Source: Paenibacillus_D tarimensis_A (GTDB taxonomy: Bacteria > Bacillota > Bacilli > Paenibacillales > Paenibacillaceae). From it: 64,000 bases of DNA. Below are positions 7,987 to 15,881 of the stretch, piece after piece (the first letter of the stretch is position 1; every line of letters begins with the position of its first letter). The DNA is taken from positions 4,216,001-4,280,000 of the forward strand of contig CP166298.1 in assembly GCA_041281825.1 (NCBI GenBank). The letters run 5' to 3'. The notes beneath the pieces are model-generated. The model was not told the origin of the DNA. It saw only the letters and a program-made list of their open reading frames with translations, and searched no databases. Both the position numbers and the translations under genes were made by a program.

Positions 7987-9285
7987 TCAGGCCTGATGTG
8001 CTTCTTCATGCTTAATGATTTCAATTTTGCGAATCCGATTTTTCTCTCGCTCTCGTACAATAAATGTGAGTAAGCCGTATGTCCATTGTTCCCCCTTTTT
8101 CAAATCAGGTTGTCTGCTGTAAAGCCATCCGCCGATAGAATCCACTTCATCATGCTCAAGATCGATTCCCAGCTTTTCATTTAATTCATCAATAAGTAAA
8201 ATACCTTCAACCAAATAACGATTCTCGCCTAAAATTTCGAACTCCTTCTTTTCATCCTGGTCAAATTCATCCCGAATTTCTCCCACGATTTCCTCCAAAA
8301 TATCCTCTATCGTGATCAATCCTGAAGTTCCGCCGTACTCGTCTAAAAGCAGTGCGATATGAACCTGTTCCTGCTGCATTTTTTTTAGCAACGATTTGAC
8401 AGGAATTACCTCTGATACAGTCATTACCGGTTGAATAAGGGACTTCAGGTCAAAATCGGGATTATTATCATACCGGAGAAAAAACTGCTTCGTGTTCACA
8501 GTACCGATGATGTTGTCCTTGTTGTCCTTAGCAACCGGAAAACGTGTATACTGCTCCCTTTTGATAATAGCCAAGTTTTCTTCAAGTGTCTTGTTGGCAT
8601 ACAGGCATGTCATATCTGTTCGCGGCACCATGATCTCGCGCGCCAACAGCTCATCGAAAGTGAAGATCCGATTCACATAACCGTACTCCGTCTTATTAAT
8701 TTTCCCGCTCTGATAACTCTCCGACAGAATAATGCGAATTTCCTCTTCCGAGTGCGCTTCTTCATGTTCGCTTGCCGGTTTCATGCCGAATAGCTTCACG
8801 AGCTTATTAGCTGATCCATTCAACATCCATATAAACGGATACATGATTTTATAAAAGTAAATGATCAATGGGGCGGTCAAAACAGTGATCTTTTCCGCCT
8901 TTTGAATCGCTAATGTTTTGGGCGCCAGTTCACCTAAAACGACATGAAGATATGTGATTGATATAAACGCAATACCGAACGATAAAACATGGGCCAGCCT
9001 GTCTCCGATCGCCCACTGTTCAAATAAAGGGTGGAGCAGCTTCTCAATCGTCGGCTCACCTAACCAGCCGAGTCCGAGTGCAGTAATCGTAATGCCCAGC
9101 TGACACGCCGATAAGTACCCGTCCAGATTAGAGGTGACTTTTTGCACGGCTAATGCATGTTTATGCTTCTCCTCTATCATTTGATCGACCCGGCTTGATC
9201 GGATCCGGATAATTGCGAACTCCGTAGCGACGAAAAACGCGGTCAGTAAAATCAAAAATGCAACCAATACCAAACTTATAACCAT
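7987..9285 (-). CDS. CNNM/CorC-type membrane protein (hemolysin family)
   Basis: Integral membrane protein of 432 residues built from a DUF21/CNNM transmembrane domain (1 to about 185, starting VISLVLVAFLILLTAFFVATEFA), two CBS domains (about 205-330, with REIMVPRTDMTCLYAN and LDEYGGTSGLITIEDILEEIVGEIRDEFD) and a C-terminal CorC/HlyC transporter-associated domain (about 345-425). Relatives are linked to Mg2+ export or resistance; the old hemolysin name rests on little evidence. The start ATG follows a GGAAGG site. It appears to be a single-gene unit between the pheS promoter and a hairpin at 9432. The ion transported is inferred from the family. Confidence 0.92.
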   Translation of the reverse strand: MVISLVLVAFLILLTAFFVATEFAIIRIRSSRVDQMIEEKHKHALAVQKVTSNLDGYLSACQLGITITALGLGWLGEPTIEKLLHPLFEQWAIGDRLAHVLSFGIAFISITYLHVVLGELAPKTLAIQKAEKITVLTAPLIIYFYKIMYPFIWMLNGSANKLVKLFGMKPASEHEEAHSEEEIRIILSESYQSGKINKTEYGYVNRIFTFDELLAREIMVPRTDMTCLYANKTLEENLAIIKREQYTRFPVAKDNKDNIIGTVNTKQFFLRYDNNPDFDLKSLIQPVMTVSEVIPVKSLLKKMQQEQVHIALLLDEYGGTSGLITIEDILEEIVGEIRDEFDQDEKKEFEILGENRYLVEGILLIDELNEKLGIDLEHDEVDSIGGWLYSRQPDLKKGEQWTYGLLTFIVREREKNRIRKIEIIKHEEAHQA

Positions 9286-9431
9286 TGCTACCTTCCTTCA
9301 TTTCATTTTGGGTTGTTCATGCCAGCCGGTTACCCGAACTTATTAAATTGTATGTCGTTAGCAAGTGATTATCAATGTTCGATGGCACTCACCCCATCCT
9401 GTACCTCCATTGCGTTTCAAAAGGCCTTAAT

Positions 9432-9473
9432 AAAGGGTGTCCTTCCACGTCATGCGTGGTTGGACGCCCTTTT
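9432..9473. terminator. Hairpin after hflC, bidirectional
   Basis: AAAGGGTGTCC and GGACGCCCTTT with an inner CCACG-TCATG-CGTGG make a long stem with A/T tails on both sides. It lies just downstream of hflC on the minus strand and would end that operon. Confidence 0.75.
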
Positions 9474-9503
9474 AGTGGTTGTTTAAAATTCAGCCGGAAA
9501 ATA

Positions 9504-10370
9504 TTATTTTCCGCCGAGTAACGTCTGCGTATACGGCGAATCGATCGGCAGCATAATAACGGTTTCGTCATTAATCGTATGAATGTAGCTCTCCAGCGTC
9601 CGGTACAGCTTGTAGAACTCAGGGTCTTTGCCGTACGACTCGTTATATATTCTGGCTGCCTCTTCTTCCCCTTCGGCGACAATCTTCTTCGCGTCCGACT
9701 CCGCTTTGGCAATAAGCTCGCGCGCTTGGCGGTCGGCATTCGAGGTGATTTTGCGGGACTCTTCATCCCCTTCGGACAAATATCCCGCCGCAATCGACTG
9801 CCGGTCGGAAATCATCCGGTTGTATACGCTGTCCTTGTTCTCATCCGGCAGGTCGGTCCGCTTGATGCGGACGTCGATAATCTCGATCCCGTAATTTTGA
9901 CGGATGACACCGTCTGAGACGTCTTGCGTAATTTCGTCGTTCAAATCGCCTCGTGCCGTGTTTTCGCTAACAATACTGCCGTACTCGATTTCCGAAAGCT
10001 TCCGTCTGATTGTACTGTATACGGCATCTCCAATGCGCCCTTCCGCGGTAGTCACGGTCTGGAGCGTACGGAGAAAATCCTGCGGCTTATCAATACGCCA
10101 CACCGTGTAATTATCCACATTAATCGGTTTCTTGTCTTTCGTCAAAATAGGTGTCGGTTGGCTGTCATAAACCATCTGATATTTCGGCAGTGAAGTCGTC
10201 GTTTCGATAAACGGGATTTTAAACTTCATGCCGGGTTCGCCATGTATTCGTTTCGCTTCGCCGAATTGAAGCACAACTTTATACTCCCCTTCATGTACGA
10301 TAAAAAGCGATCCGGACAGTACAATGACAAGGGCAAGCGCCGCGGCGCCGGTTATAATCCATTTTCTCAT
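9504..10370 (-). CDS. hflC: HflC-type membrane protease modulator
   Basis: SPFH/prohibitin-family protein of 288 residues with one N-terminal membrane anchor (about 5-25) and an SPFH domain (EGEYKVVLQFGEAKRIHGEPG), followed by a charged helical region (YLSEGDEESRKITSNADRQ, AKAESDAKKIVAEGEEEAAR). In E. coli HflK and HflC form a large ring that encloses FtsH and limits its access to membrane substrates. Its first 4 bases overlap the end of hflK, which suggests translational coupling. HflKC is found in only part of the Bacillota, so the assignment rests on paired order and sequence style. Confidence 0.9.
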   Translation of the reverse strand: MRKWIITGAAALALVIVLSGSLFIVHEGEYKVVLQFGEAKRIHGEPGMKFKIPFIETTTSLPKYQMVYDSQPTPILTKDKKPINVDNYTVWRIDKPQDFLRTLQTVTTAEGRIGDAVYSTIRRKLSEIEYGSIVSENTARGDLNDEITQDVSDGVIRQNYGIEIIDVRIKRTDLPDENKDSVYNRMISDRQSIAAGYLSEGDEESRKITSNADRQARELIAKAESDAKKIVAEGEEEAARIYNESYGKDPEFYKLYRTLESYIHTINDETVIMLPIDSPYTQTLLGGK

Positions 10371-11419
10371 TGCCCTGCGCCTCCTTCCTCATTTGACGAC
10401 TGCTGCGGCACCGGTGCCGGCGCTATCGTCGCAGCCGCTTTGGTGCCGGATGACTTCATCAACTCGTTCAGCGGCAAATATTTTACCGTATCGCCGCCGC
10501 CGTCGGTAATGATCACCTTCGCATTCGGGAGAGTACGTTCGAGCGTCTCCAAGATTAACCGGCTGCTTGTAATATCCGGATTTTTTACATATTCATTATA
10601 GACCGCGTTAAACTTCGCCACGTCGCCCTGCGCGTTGACGATCCGCGAATGCTTTTCTGCTTCCGCTTGTTCGATCAGTGCCTGAGCTTCGCCTCTCGCC
10701 TTCGGCAGACGGTCGTTTACATATTTCTGCGCCTGATTGATCTTCGTATTCTTCTCCTCGCGTGCATTCGTTACTTCCTTAAAGGCTGTTTGAACCTTGC
10801 CTTCCGGCGGTTCAATGTCTTGGAACTTTAAATCTTCGATCTTGATCCCTGTGTTGTAAACCAGTTGAAGGTCCTCCAGCCGTTTCTTTACTTCAGACTG
10901 AATGACGGTTTTACCGTCCGTAATTGCGTAATCCAGATTGGTCGATCCAATCACGGAACGGATCGCCGCACTTGCAGAATTGCGCAAAAATTCCTCCGGA
11001 TCGTCGATGTTATACAGGAAATCGCGCAAATTTGCAACACGCCACTCGACAACGGCATCGGCGGACACCAGATTTTCGTCGCCAGTGATCATGAGCGCTT
11101 CTTCCTCCACTTGAACGGTTTGGCCGTTTTGTTCCCGGTAACCGATTTGCATCTTTTGCGTTAAGTTGGCCGGCACAATGACAACCTGTTGAATCGGATA
11201 CGGCAGTTTAAAGTGAAGCCCGGCTGTTTCCTCAGTCGTCGTGTACTTCCCAAATGTCAGAATCGCAGCCTGTTCATGCTCCTTCACCGTATAGAATGTT
11301 GTCCAACCGATGATCAGCAGCAGCGCAATTATAACACCAATTACGATTTTCTTGACAGAACCTTTCGGCAGCTGCGGCATTCCCGGCTCCGCGCTCTTCC
11401 CCCCCGGATAAACCTCCAT
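10367..11419 (-). CDS. hflK: HflK-type membrane protease modulator
   Basis: Partner of HflC, 350 residues. A short Pro/Gly-rich cytoplasmic tail (1-22) precedes one membrane helix (about 24-43) and an SPFH domain (VKEHEQAAILTFGKYTTTEETAGLHFKLPYP; the core continues to about 200). A helical alanine/glutamate-rich segment follows (ARGEAQALIEQAEAEKHSRI), then a low-complexity tail (GTKAAATIAPAPVPQQSSNE) like that of other HflK proteins. The ATG at 11419 follows GAAAGGGGAATG. It forms a two-gene operon with hflC. Confidence 0.9.
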   Translation of the reverse strand: MEVYPGGKSAEPGMPQLPKGSVKKIVIGVIIALLLIIGWTTFYTVKEHEQAAILTFGKYTTTEETAGLHFKLPYPIQQVVIVPANLTQKMQIGYREQNGQTVQVEEEALMITGDENLVSADAVVEWRVANLRDFLYNIDDPEEFLRNSASAAIRSVIGSTNLDYAITDGKTVIQSEVKKRLEDLQLVYNTGIKIEDLKFQDIEPPEGKVQTAFKEVTNAREEKNTKINQAQKYVNDRLPKARGEAQALIEQAEAEKHSRIVNAQGDVAKFNAVYNEYVKNPDITSSRLILETLERTLPNAKVIITDGGGDTVKYLPLNELMKSSGTKAAATIAPAPVPQQSSNEEGGAGQ

Positions 11420-11511
11420 GAGCGTTCATTCCCCTTTCAACCAAAATGTATATAAAATACCTTCCACATGTATGTAGTACGAAAGACAGAGATGTTTCGT
11501 TTCAACGAAAT

Positions 11512-11541
11512 AAAGCCAGGACATCAATCGTCCTGGCTTTA
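11512..11541 (-). terminator. Terminator after ycnI
   Basis: AAAGCCAGGA (11512-11521) and TCCTGGCTTT (11531-11540) form a perfect 10-bp stem with flanking A/T bases. It closes the copper cluster and also faces the hflK promoter region. Confidence 0.85.
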
Positions 11542-11557
11542 TTATGGTTATAACCGT

Positions 11558-12208
11558 TTATTTTCTCGTGCGTCTGAAGGCAAGCACCAAAGCGATGACC
11601 GAAAGTGCGAGCGCCGCGATGGATAACCCCATCGTTACCGGAGTGCCGCTGCCGGCGGCATCTGCGGAAGCTGTATCTGCTGCAGCTGTTTCACCTGCCG
11701 TTGCCGCCGCTCCATTGCCGTGTCCATGTCCGTCCGATTCGCCCGTGCCGGCGAGAACATTGGTTACAGATGCCGGCTTGTCCGAGTCCGGTGCTCCGAC
11801 CCATTCCACAATACTTCCGTCCGCATAGGTCTGGTACGCTTTCCAGGAAAGCTCCGCAGCATCGTCGGCTACTTTCCCCGATATCCGGAATTCCGTAAAT
11901 TCAGTCACGGCAAGCCCTTCACCTTCCGCAGTCCACGTCACTCCGGCAATTCGTTCATCCGCCGCGCGCTCAAGCTCATACGTCCACCCCTGCTTCGGTT
12001 CAACCCGGGAAATATTGACGCCTCCCGGTATTTTCACTTCCACCTTTACGGTATTCGTTCCTTTCGTCTCGCTCGGCACCCGAACGTTGAAAACTTCATA
12101 CGAGCCTTGCTTCACTTCAGTCGGTCTGACGGTCACATGCGCGCTTGCGACGGACGCAAACAACAGCGAAGCCATCATTGCCGTTATAGCGATAAAATAC
12201 TTTTTCAT
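11558..12208 (-). CDS. ycnI: YcnI-like copper-binding protein (DUF1775)
   Basis: Secreted, membrane-anchored protein of 216 residues. A signal peptide (1-23, ending VASA) is followed by H24 as the probable first mature residue; in the YcnI family this N-terminal His is a copper ligand. The DUF1775 domain spans about 24-150 (HVTVRPTEVKQGSYEVFNVR). A His/Ala-rich linker (DGHGHGNGAAATAGE) leads to a C-terminal membrane helix (about 192-211) and RRTRK. YcnI and YcnJ act in copper handling at the cell surface in B. subtilis. Here it is the last gene of a same-strand run ycnJ, kinase, regulator, ycnI. Confidence 0.9.
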   Translation of the reverse strand: MKKYFIAITAMMASLLFASVASAHVTVRPTEVKQGSYEVFNVRVPSETKGTNTVKVEVKIPGGVNISRVEPKQGWTYELERAADERIAGVTWTAEGEGLAVTEFTEFRISGKVADDAAELSWKAYQTYADGSIVEWVGAPDSDKPASVTNVLAGTGESDGHGHGNGAAATAGETAAADTASADAAGSGTPVTMGLSIAALALSVIALVLAFRRTRK

Positions 12209-12370
12209 TCCGCACTCACCCTTATCTATAGTTTGCTTCGGCTGTTAACCAGTATAACCTTGTACGGCAGGTATACACATGACTCGAAAGGGCTAGCGTA
12301 ATTTGAATATTTTGTGACAAGCTCAGCCGTCTCAGTCGGAAATCGCGTACAATCAACATGCCGATCCAGC

Positions 12371-13084
12371 TTACCGGTTGCGAATGATCAAACCCTGCTC
12401 ATAGGCGTACCGCGTCAACTGCACCCGGTTTTCCAAATGAAGCTTTTGCAATATATTTTTCAAGTGGTTCTTGACCGTATGCTCCGATAAGCCGAAGCCA
12501 GCGGCCACTTCACGGTTCGACTCTCCGAGCGCTACCCTCTCAAGTATTTCCCTTTCCCTCGGCGTAAGAGGAGAGAAGGTCCTTTCCTTTGCTTTCATTT
12601 CCCGATCCGCTGCTCGGCTCGACGGCTGCGGCACGGGCGGCTGCGTTCCGTCCGAAAATTCCTGCAGGATGCGATACGCAAGCTCCTTCGACATCGGCGC
12701 CTCGTCGAATGCGATCGCCCGCAAATACTCATGCCATGCGGACGGGTTCAAGTTTTTGAGCAGATAGCCTTGCGCTCCCCGTTTGAGCGCTTCGAACAGA
12801 TGCGCTATATCGTCGGAAACGGTGACCATTATGATCTTCACATAAGGGCAGCGCGACTTGATTGTGCCCGTGGCCTCCAGTCCCCCCATACCGGGCATTT
12901 GGATATCCATCAAGATAAGATCGGGCATCAGCTTCTCGGTTAGTGCAATTGCTTCTTCACCGCTCGCCGCTTCGCCGATCACTTCAAATGCCGGATCAAT
13001 CTCGACAATCGTCCGCATCCCTTCCCGCCCGTGAGGATGATCGTCTACGATAAGAACCCTTAATATGGCTTCCGATTTCCCCAT
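12371..13084 (-). CDS. NarL/LuxR-family response regulator
   Basis: Two-component regulator of 237 residues. The receiver domain (about 8-125) has the acidic pair DD in VLIVDDHPHGREGM, phospho-acceptor Asp in LILMDIQMPG, the switch region MVTVSDD and the Lys in GYLLKN. A 40-residue linker leads to a LuxR helix-turn-helix (about 170-232: LTPREREILERVALGESNRE, TVKNHLKNILQKL). It starts 3 bases after the kinase stop, so the two are cotranscribed. Targets are not visible; the neighbours suggest copper or envelope stress. Confidence 0.93.
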   Translation of the reverse strand: MGKSEAILRVLIVDDHPHGREGMRTIVEIDPAFEVIGEAASGEEAIALTEKLMPDLILMDIQMPGMGGLEATGTIKSRCPYVKIIMVTVSDDIAHLFEALKRGAQGYLLKNLNPSAWHEYLRAIAFDEAPMSKELAYRILQEFSDGTQPPVPQPSSRAADREMKAKERTFSPLTPREREILERVALGESNREVAAGFGLSEHTVKNHLKNILQKLHLENRVQLTRYAYEQGLIIRNR

Positions 13085-13087
13085 CGC

Positions 13088-13948
13088 TCATGACCTGCCT
13101 TTGCTCCGAATTTCAACTTTCGTTCCGCCTTCTTCTCCGGCGCCTCTATCCCAAGCACCGATATGAATCTCCCAGCCCATCGCCCCGGCCCGGCTTTCCA
13201 TCATGCGCAGTCCGTAACAGCCTGGGGCCCGCAGACGATGCTCCGCGATGCCGACGCCGTTATCGATAACGGAACAAGACAGTCCGCCGCCGTCCTCTTC
13301 AATCGCGTAACATCGGACCGACGCTTCGGTTGCCCTTGCATGCTTCTGCACGTTTAGAAGCGCTTCTCTTATAATTGCAAAAAGCTCCACTTTCTCTTTG
13401 GCGCTCAGATAAGCGTCGGATAATTGCCAATCGAGCGTTATCTTGAGTCCGCTGCTCTGCCGCATATCCTCGATCAGCGTTTGGATCGATTGCAGCCACG
13501 GCTTATCCGTGACAACTGGTGCCGTGTGAAGGCCGGCAATCGACTGACGGACATCGGAATGCACATGCCGTACCGTTTCGCGTATTTGCTCGGTCTGGCT
13601 GCGCACCGCTTCTTCATTATCCGCCTGTTCCAGCCGGTCAAGCTTGACCGAAAGCAGGAACAACGATTGGGAAATTCCGTCGTGCAGCTCTCTTGCCAGC
13701 TGCTCCCGTTCCTCCAATGCCGCTTTCAGTATTTGTTCGCGCCTCAGGGCATCCTGCGTTTCCTCCAGATGGGCGAACAGCTTCCGAAGCAGTGTAACCG
13801 TCACAATCAGCACGATGAACGGAGCCAGCACATTGCCGAGCTCCATCGACAGATAAGGAAGCAGTACCGTATGCCTCACATATTCCCACAGCCCGATTGT
13901 CATTGTCGGAATCCACAGGATGAGCCATTTAATATGCTTGTAGGACAT
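13088..13948 (-). CDS. NarL-type sensor histidine kinase
   Basis: Membrane kinase of 286 residues that should phosphorylate the regulator encoded next. I take the ATG at 13948 because GGAGG precedes it by 10 bases; an ATG 39 bases further up lacks a ribosome site. Two membrane helices (about 6-25 and 35-55) are joined by a short loop, so there is almost no outside sensor domain. A coiled linker leads to the HisKA_3 phospho-acceptor helix (EREQLARELHDGISQSLFLL) and a HATPase domain with NVQKHA, SVIDNGVGI and YGLRMMESRAGAMG. It lies 47 bases after ycnJ. Confidence 0.9.
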   Translation of the reverse strand: MSYKHIKWLILWIPTMTIGLWEYVRHTVLLPYLSMELGNVLAPFIVLIVTVTLLRKLFAHLEETQDALRREQILKAALEEREQLARELHDGISQSLFLLSVKLDRLEQADNEEAVRSQTEQIRETVRHVHSDVRQSIAGLHTAPVVTDKPWLQSIQTLIEDMRQSSGLKITLDWQLSDAYLSAKEKVELFAIIREALLNVQKHARATEASVRCYAIEEDGGGLSCSVIDNGVGIAEHRLRAPGCYGLRMMESRAGAMGWEIHIGAWDRGAGEEGGTKVEIRSKGRS

Positions 13949-13995
13949 CGGATGCCAACCTCCTTTGAAGTGCCCTTGCACGAGCATGGTACAAC

Positions 13996-15663
13996 TTAAT
14001 AGTTCCGGAATGGTTCTCGGTGCACCATTTCATTGTCCGACGGATCCATGATCCGGATTTCGGCCGTCCATTGTCCGGGGAACGGAATATACGCCCCCTC
14101 GGCCTCATACGCCGCTTTCACGAAGCCGTCAAAGGCATCCAGCTCCGGATCCTCGTACGCTTTAATCGGCACCTCGATCGGTCCGAGATCGCTCCGGTCC
14201 TCCGAGCGGAGCAGCAGCCTGACCGATTTCGGTTTACCCGTTTCCTCCGGCAGCCATACTTTGACTGTAAATTTGTTGTCGCCCGGCACGTTGGGCGAGA
14301 TGCGAAGCGTGACATGCAGCTTATCGCCCATCTGGTGAGCGGATACCGGCTCATTCGCAGGCAGCGGACTGATATACGTAAAGATGCCGACGACGACTAT
14401 AATGAGAGCCATGAGAGAGACGTCCATCCGCAACAGCCAATTCGCCGGTAAATTACCTCTTCTAACACCGATTCTGAGCAGAGCACCAACGATAATGACA
14501 AGGAGGACGAGCACTGTTTTAACAATCAACAGCGTTCCCCAGGATGTATAGAACAAATAATCGTAGCCGGGCAGAAACAGATACGTCGTTAACAGACCGG
14601 TAACGGTCAAAACGGCGATGGACAGCCATGCGGCATTTGAAAATTGTGAAGCGAACCTGCCCGCATCCTTCCGTTCCTCGAACCACAGGATAACAAGAAA
14701 AGCAAGTCCTCCCGCCCAAATGGCCGATCCGGCCAAATGAATAAGATCCAGGAGGATCGCATACCACTTCGGATCATAGGCCGCGGCATGTCCGCTGTAG
14801 CTCTCCAAGCCTAACAGCAGCACAGCCCAGACGGCGCGCAAAGCCCTGTTCCCTCCAATAATAATGAAACCGGATAGCGACATTACAACCATGAGCAGCC
14901 ATGTAATACCGATTTGAGTGCTTGTAAACAACTTTGCCCATTCAGCGGCGGGGTACCCTTCCATCATCGCCCGCGCATGAACGAATACGTACAACAGTAC
15001 GGAAATCAGAAGCGCGCGCACCGCCCACAAGCCCCATTTGCGGAACATGGCAAGCTGAACCTCGCTTTTGTCGCGCAGCATGGCAAACCATAACATCAAA
15101 CCGGCGGCGAACAGCAGGGACGCATAATACAGCACGCGCGTCACATAAAGGACGAACTCGCCGGTCGTCAGCTCCGTCGCCGCGCCGTGTCCGGTATGCC
15201 CGAGCTGTTTATGCAGGTCGAATGTGGATGCATCCTTGGCCTCAGGCGGATCTCCGACGATAAAGGTATAAGAGCCGGAGACCGGATGGCCGTCCTCCGA
15301 TATGATCCGGTAAGCCACCGTGTAAACGCCCTCGGCGAGCCTCGGCAGCGGCAGCGTAATCGTCCGGCGGTTCTGAGAAATGACATATGCCGCATCCGTT
15401 ACGGATTTTGACTGCGAATCGAGCACCTGCAAGCCGCCGATGCCGGTTTCGATCGCTTCGTTAAACGTAATTTCCGCCTTTTCCGGCGCCGTATCCATGC
15501 GTTCCCCCGGCTGTGGGACAAACCGCTCCGCCGCCGCATGCGCTTCGGCCCGCGGCGCGTAACCGGCAAATATTTCGGTCAGAATCATTCCGGCGAAGAA
15601 TAGAAAAAGCAGCAGCCGCGATCCGAATTTATACTTGTTAATTACCCCGTTCAAATGTTTCAC
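13996..15663 (-). CDS. ycnJ: CopC-CopD fusion, YcnJ-like copper uptake protein
   Basis: A 555-residue fusion of a CopC copper-binding domain and a CopD membrane domain. A signal peptide ends near AEA; the mature start HAAAERFVPQPGE and the later EDGHPVSGSYTF supply the His/Asp ligands expected in CopC (about 42-145). Eight or so membrane helices follow (about 165-460: GEFVLYVTRVLYYASLLFA onward), then an outside C-terminal YtkA-like domain (about 470-555). YcnJ in B. subtilis imports copper and is controlled by YcnK; here a two-component pair follows instead. First gene of the run. Confidence 0.92.
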   Translation of the reverse strand: MKHLNGVINKYKFGSRLLLFLFFAGMILTEIFAGYAPRAEAHAAAERFVPQPGERMDTAPEKAEITFNEAIETGIGGLQVLDSQSKSVTDAAYVISQNRRTITLPLPRLAEGVYTVAYRIISEDGHPVSGSYTFIVGDPPEAKDASTFDLHKQLGHTGHGAATELTTGEFVLYVTRVLYYASLLFAAGLMLWFAMLRDKSEVQLAMFRKWGLWAVRALLISVLLYVFVHARAMMEGYPAAEWAKLFTSTQIGITWLLMVVMSLSGFIIIGGNRALRAVWAVLLLGLESYSGHAAAYDPKWYAILLDLIHLAGSAIWAGGLAFLVILWFEERKDAGRFASQFSNAAWLSIAVLTVTGLLTTYLFLPGYDYLFYTSWGTLLIVKTVLVLLVIIVGALLRIGVRRGNLPANWLLRMDVSLMALIIVVVGIFTYISPLPANEPVSAHQMGDKLHVTLRISPNVPGDNKFTVKVWLPEETGKPKSVRLLLRSEDRSDLGPIEVPIKAYEDPELDAFDGFVKAAYEAEGAYIPFPGQWTAEIRIMDPSDNEMVHREPFRNY

Positions 15664-15782
15664 GCCCTTTCATTTATCCAGTGTACTAAATCATTTTGTC
15701 AAATACCAATTGAGAAAAATCGAACTTTTCAAGCGGGGCTTGGCCTGAAGGACGCATCCATGCAATTGTCGAATCCTTTTCC

Positions 15783-15838
15783 TTGACTTACACTATATCT
15801 TGGTGTAATTTTATTCTGTGCTATCAATATATTGTGTG
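15783..15838 (+). promoter_or_regulatory. nrdA promoter with two NrdR boxes
   Basis: ACACTATATCTTGGTGT (15790-15806) and TATCAATATATTGTGT (15822-15837) both resemble the NrdR box consensus, ACACwATATATwGTGT. Their centres are 32 bp apart, the three-turn spacing typical of NrdR pairs. A sigma-A promoter, TTGACT (15783-15788), 17 bp, TAATTT (15806-15811), overlaps them. NrdR is a known ATP/dATP-sensing repressor of ribonucleotide reductase operons. Confidence 0.85.
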
Positions 15839-15881
15839 TCTTTGATAGATTTGACGACTTTCGACAAGGAGTGAATATAGG

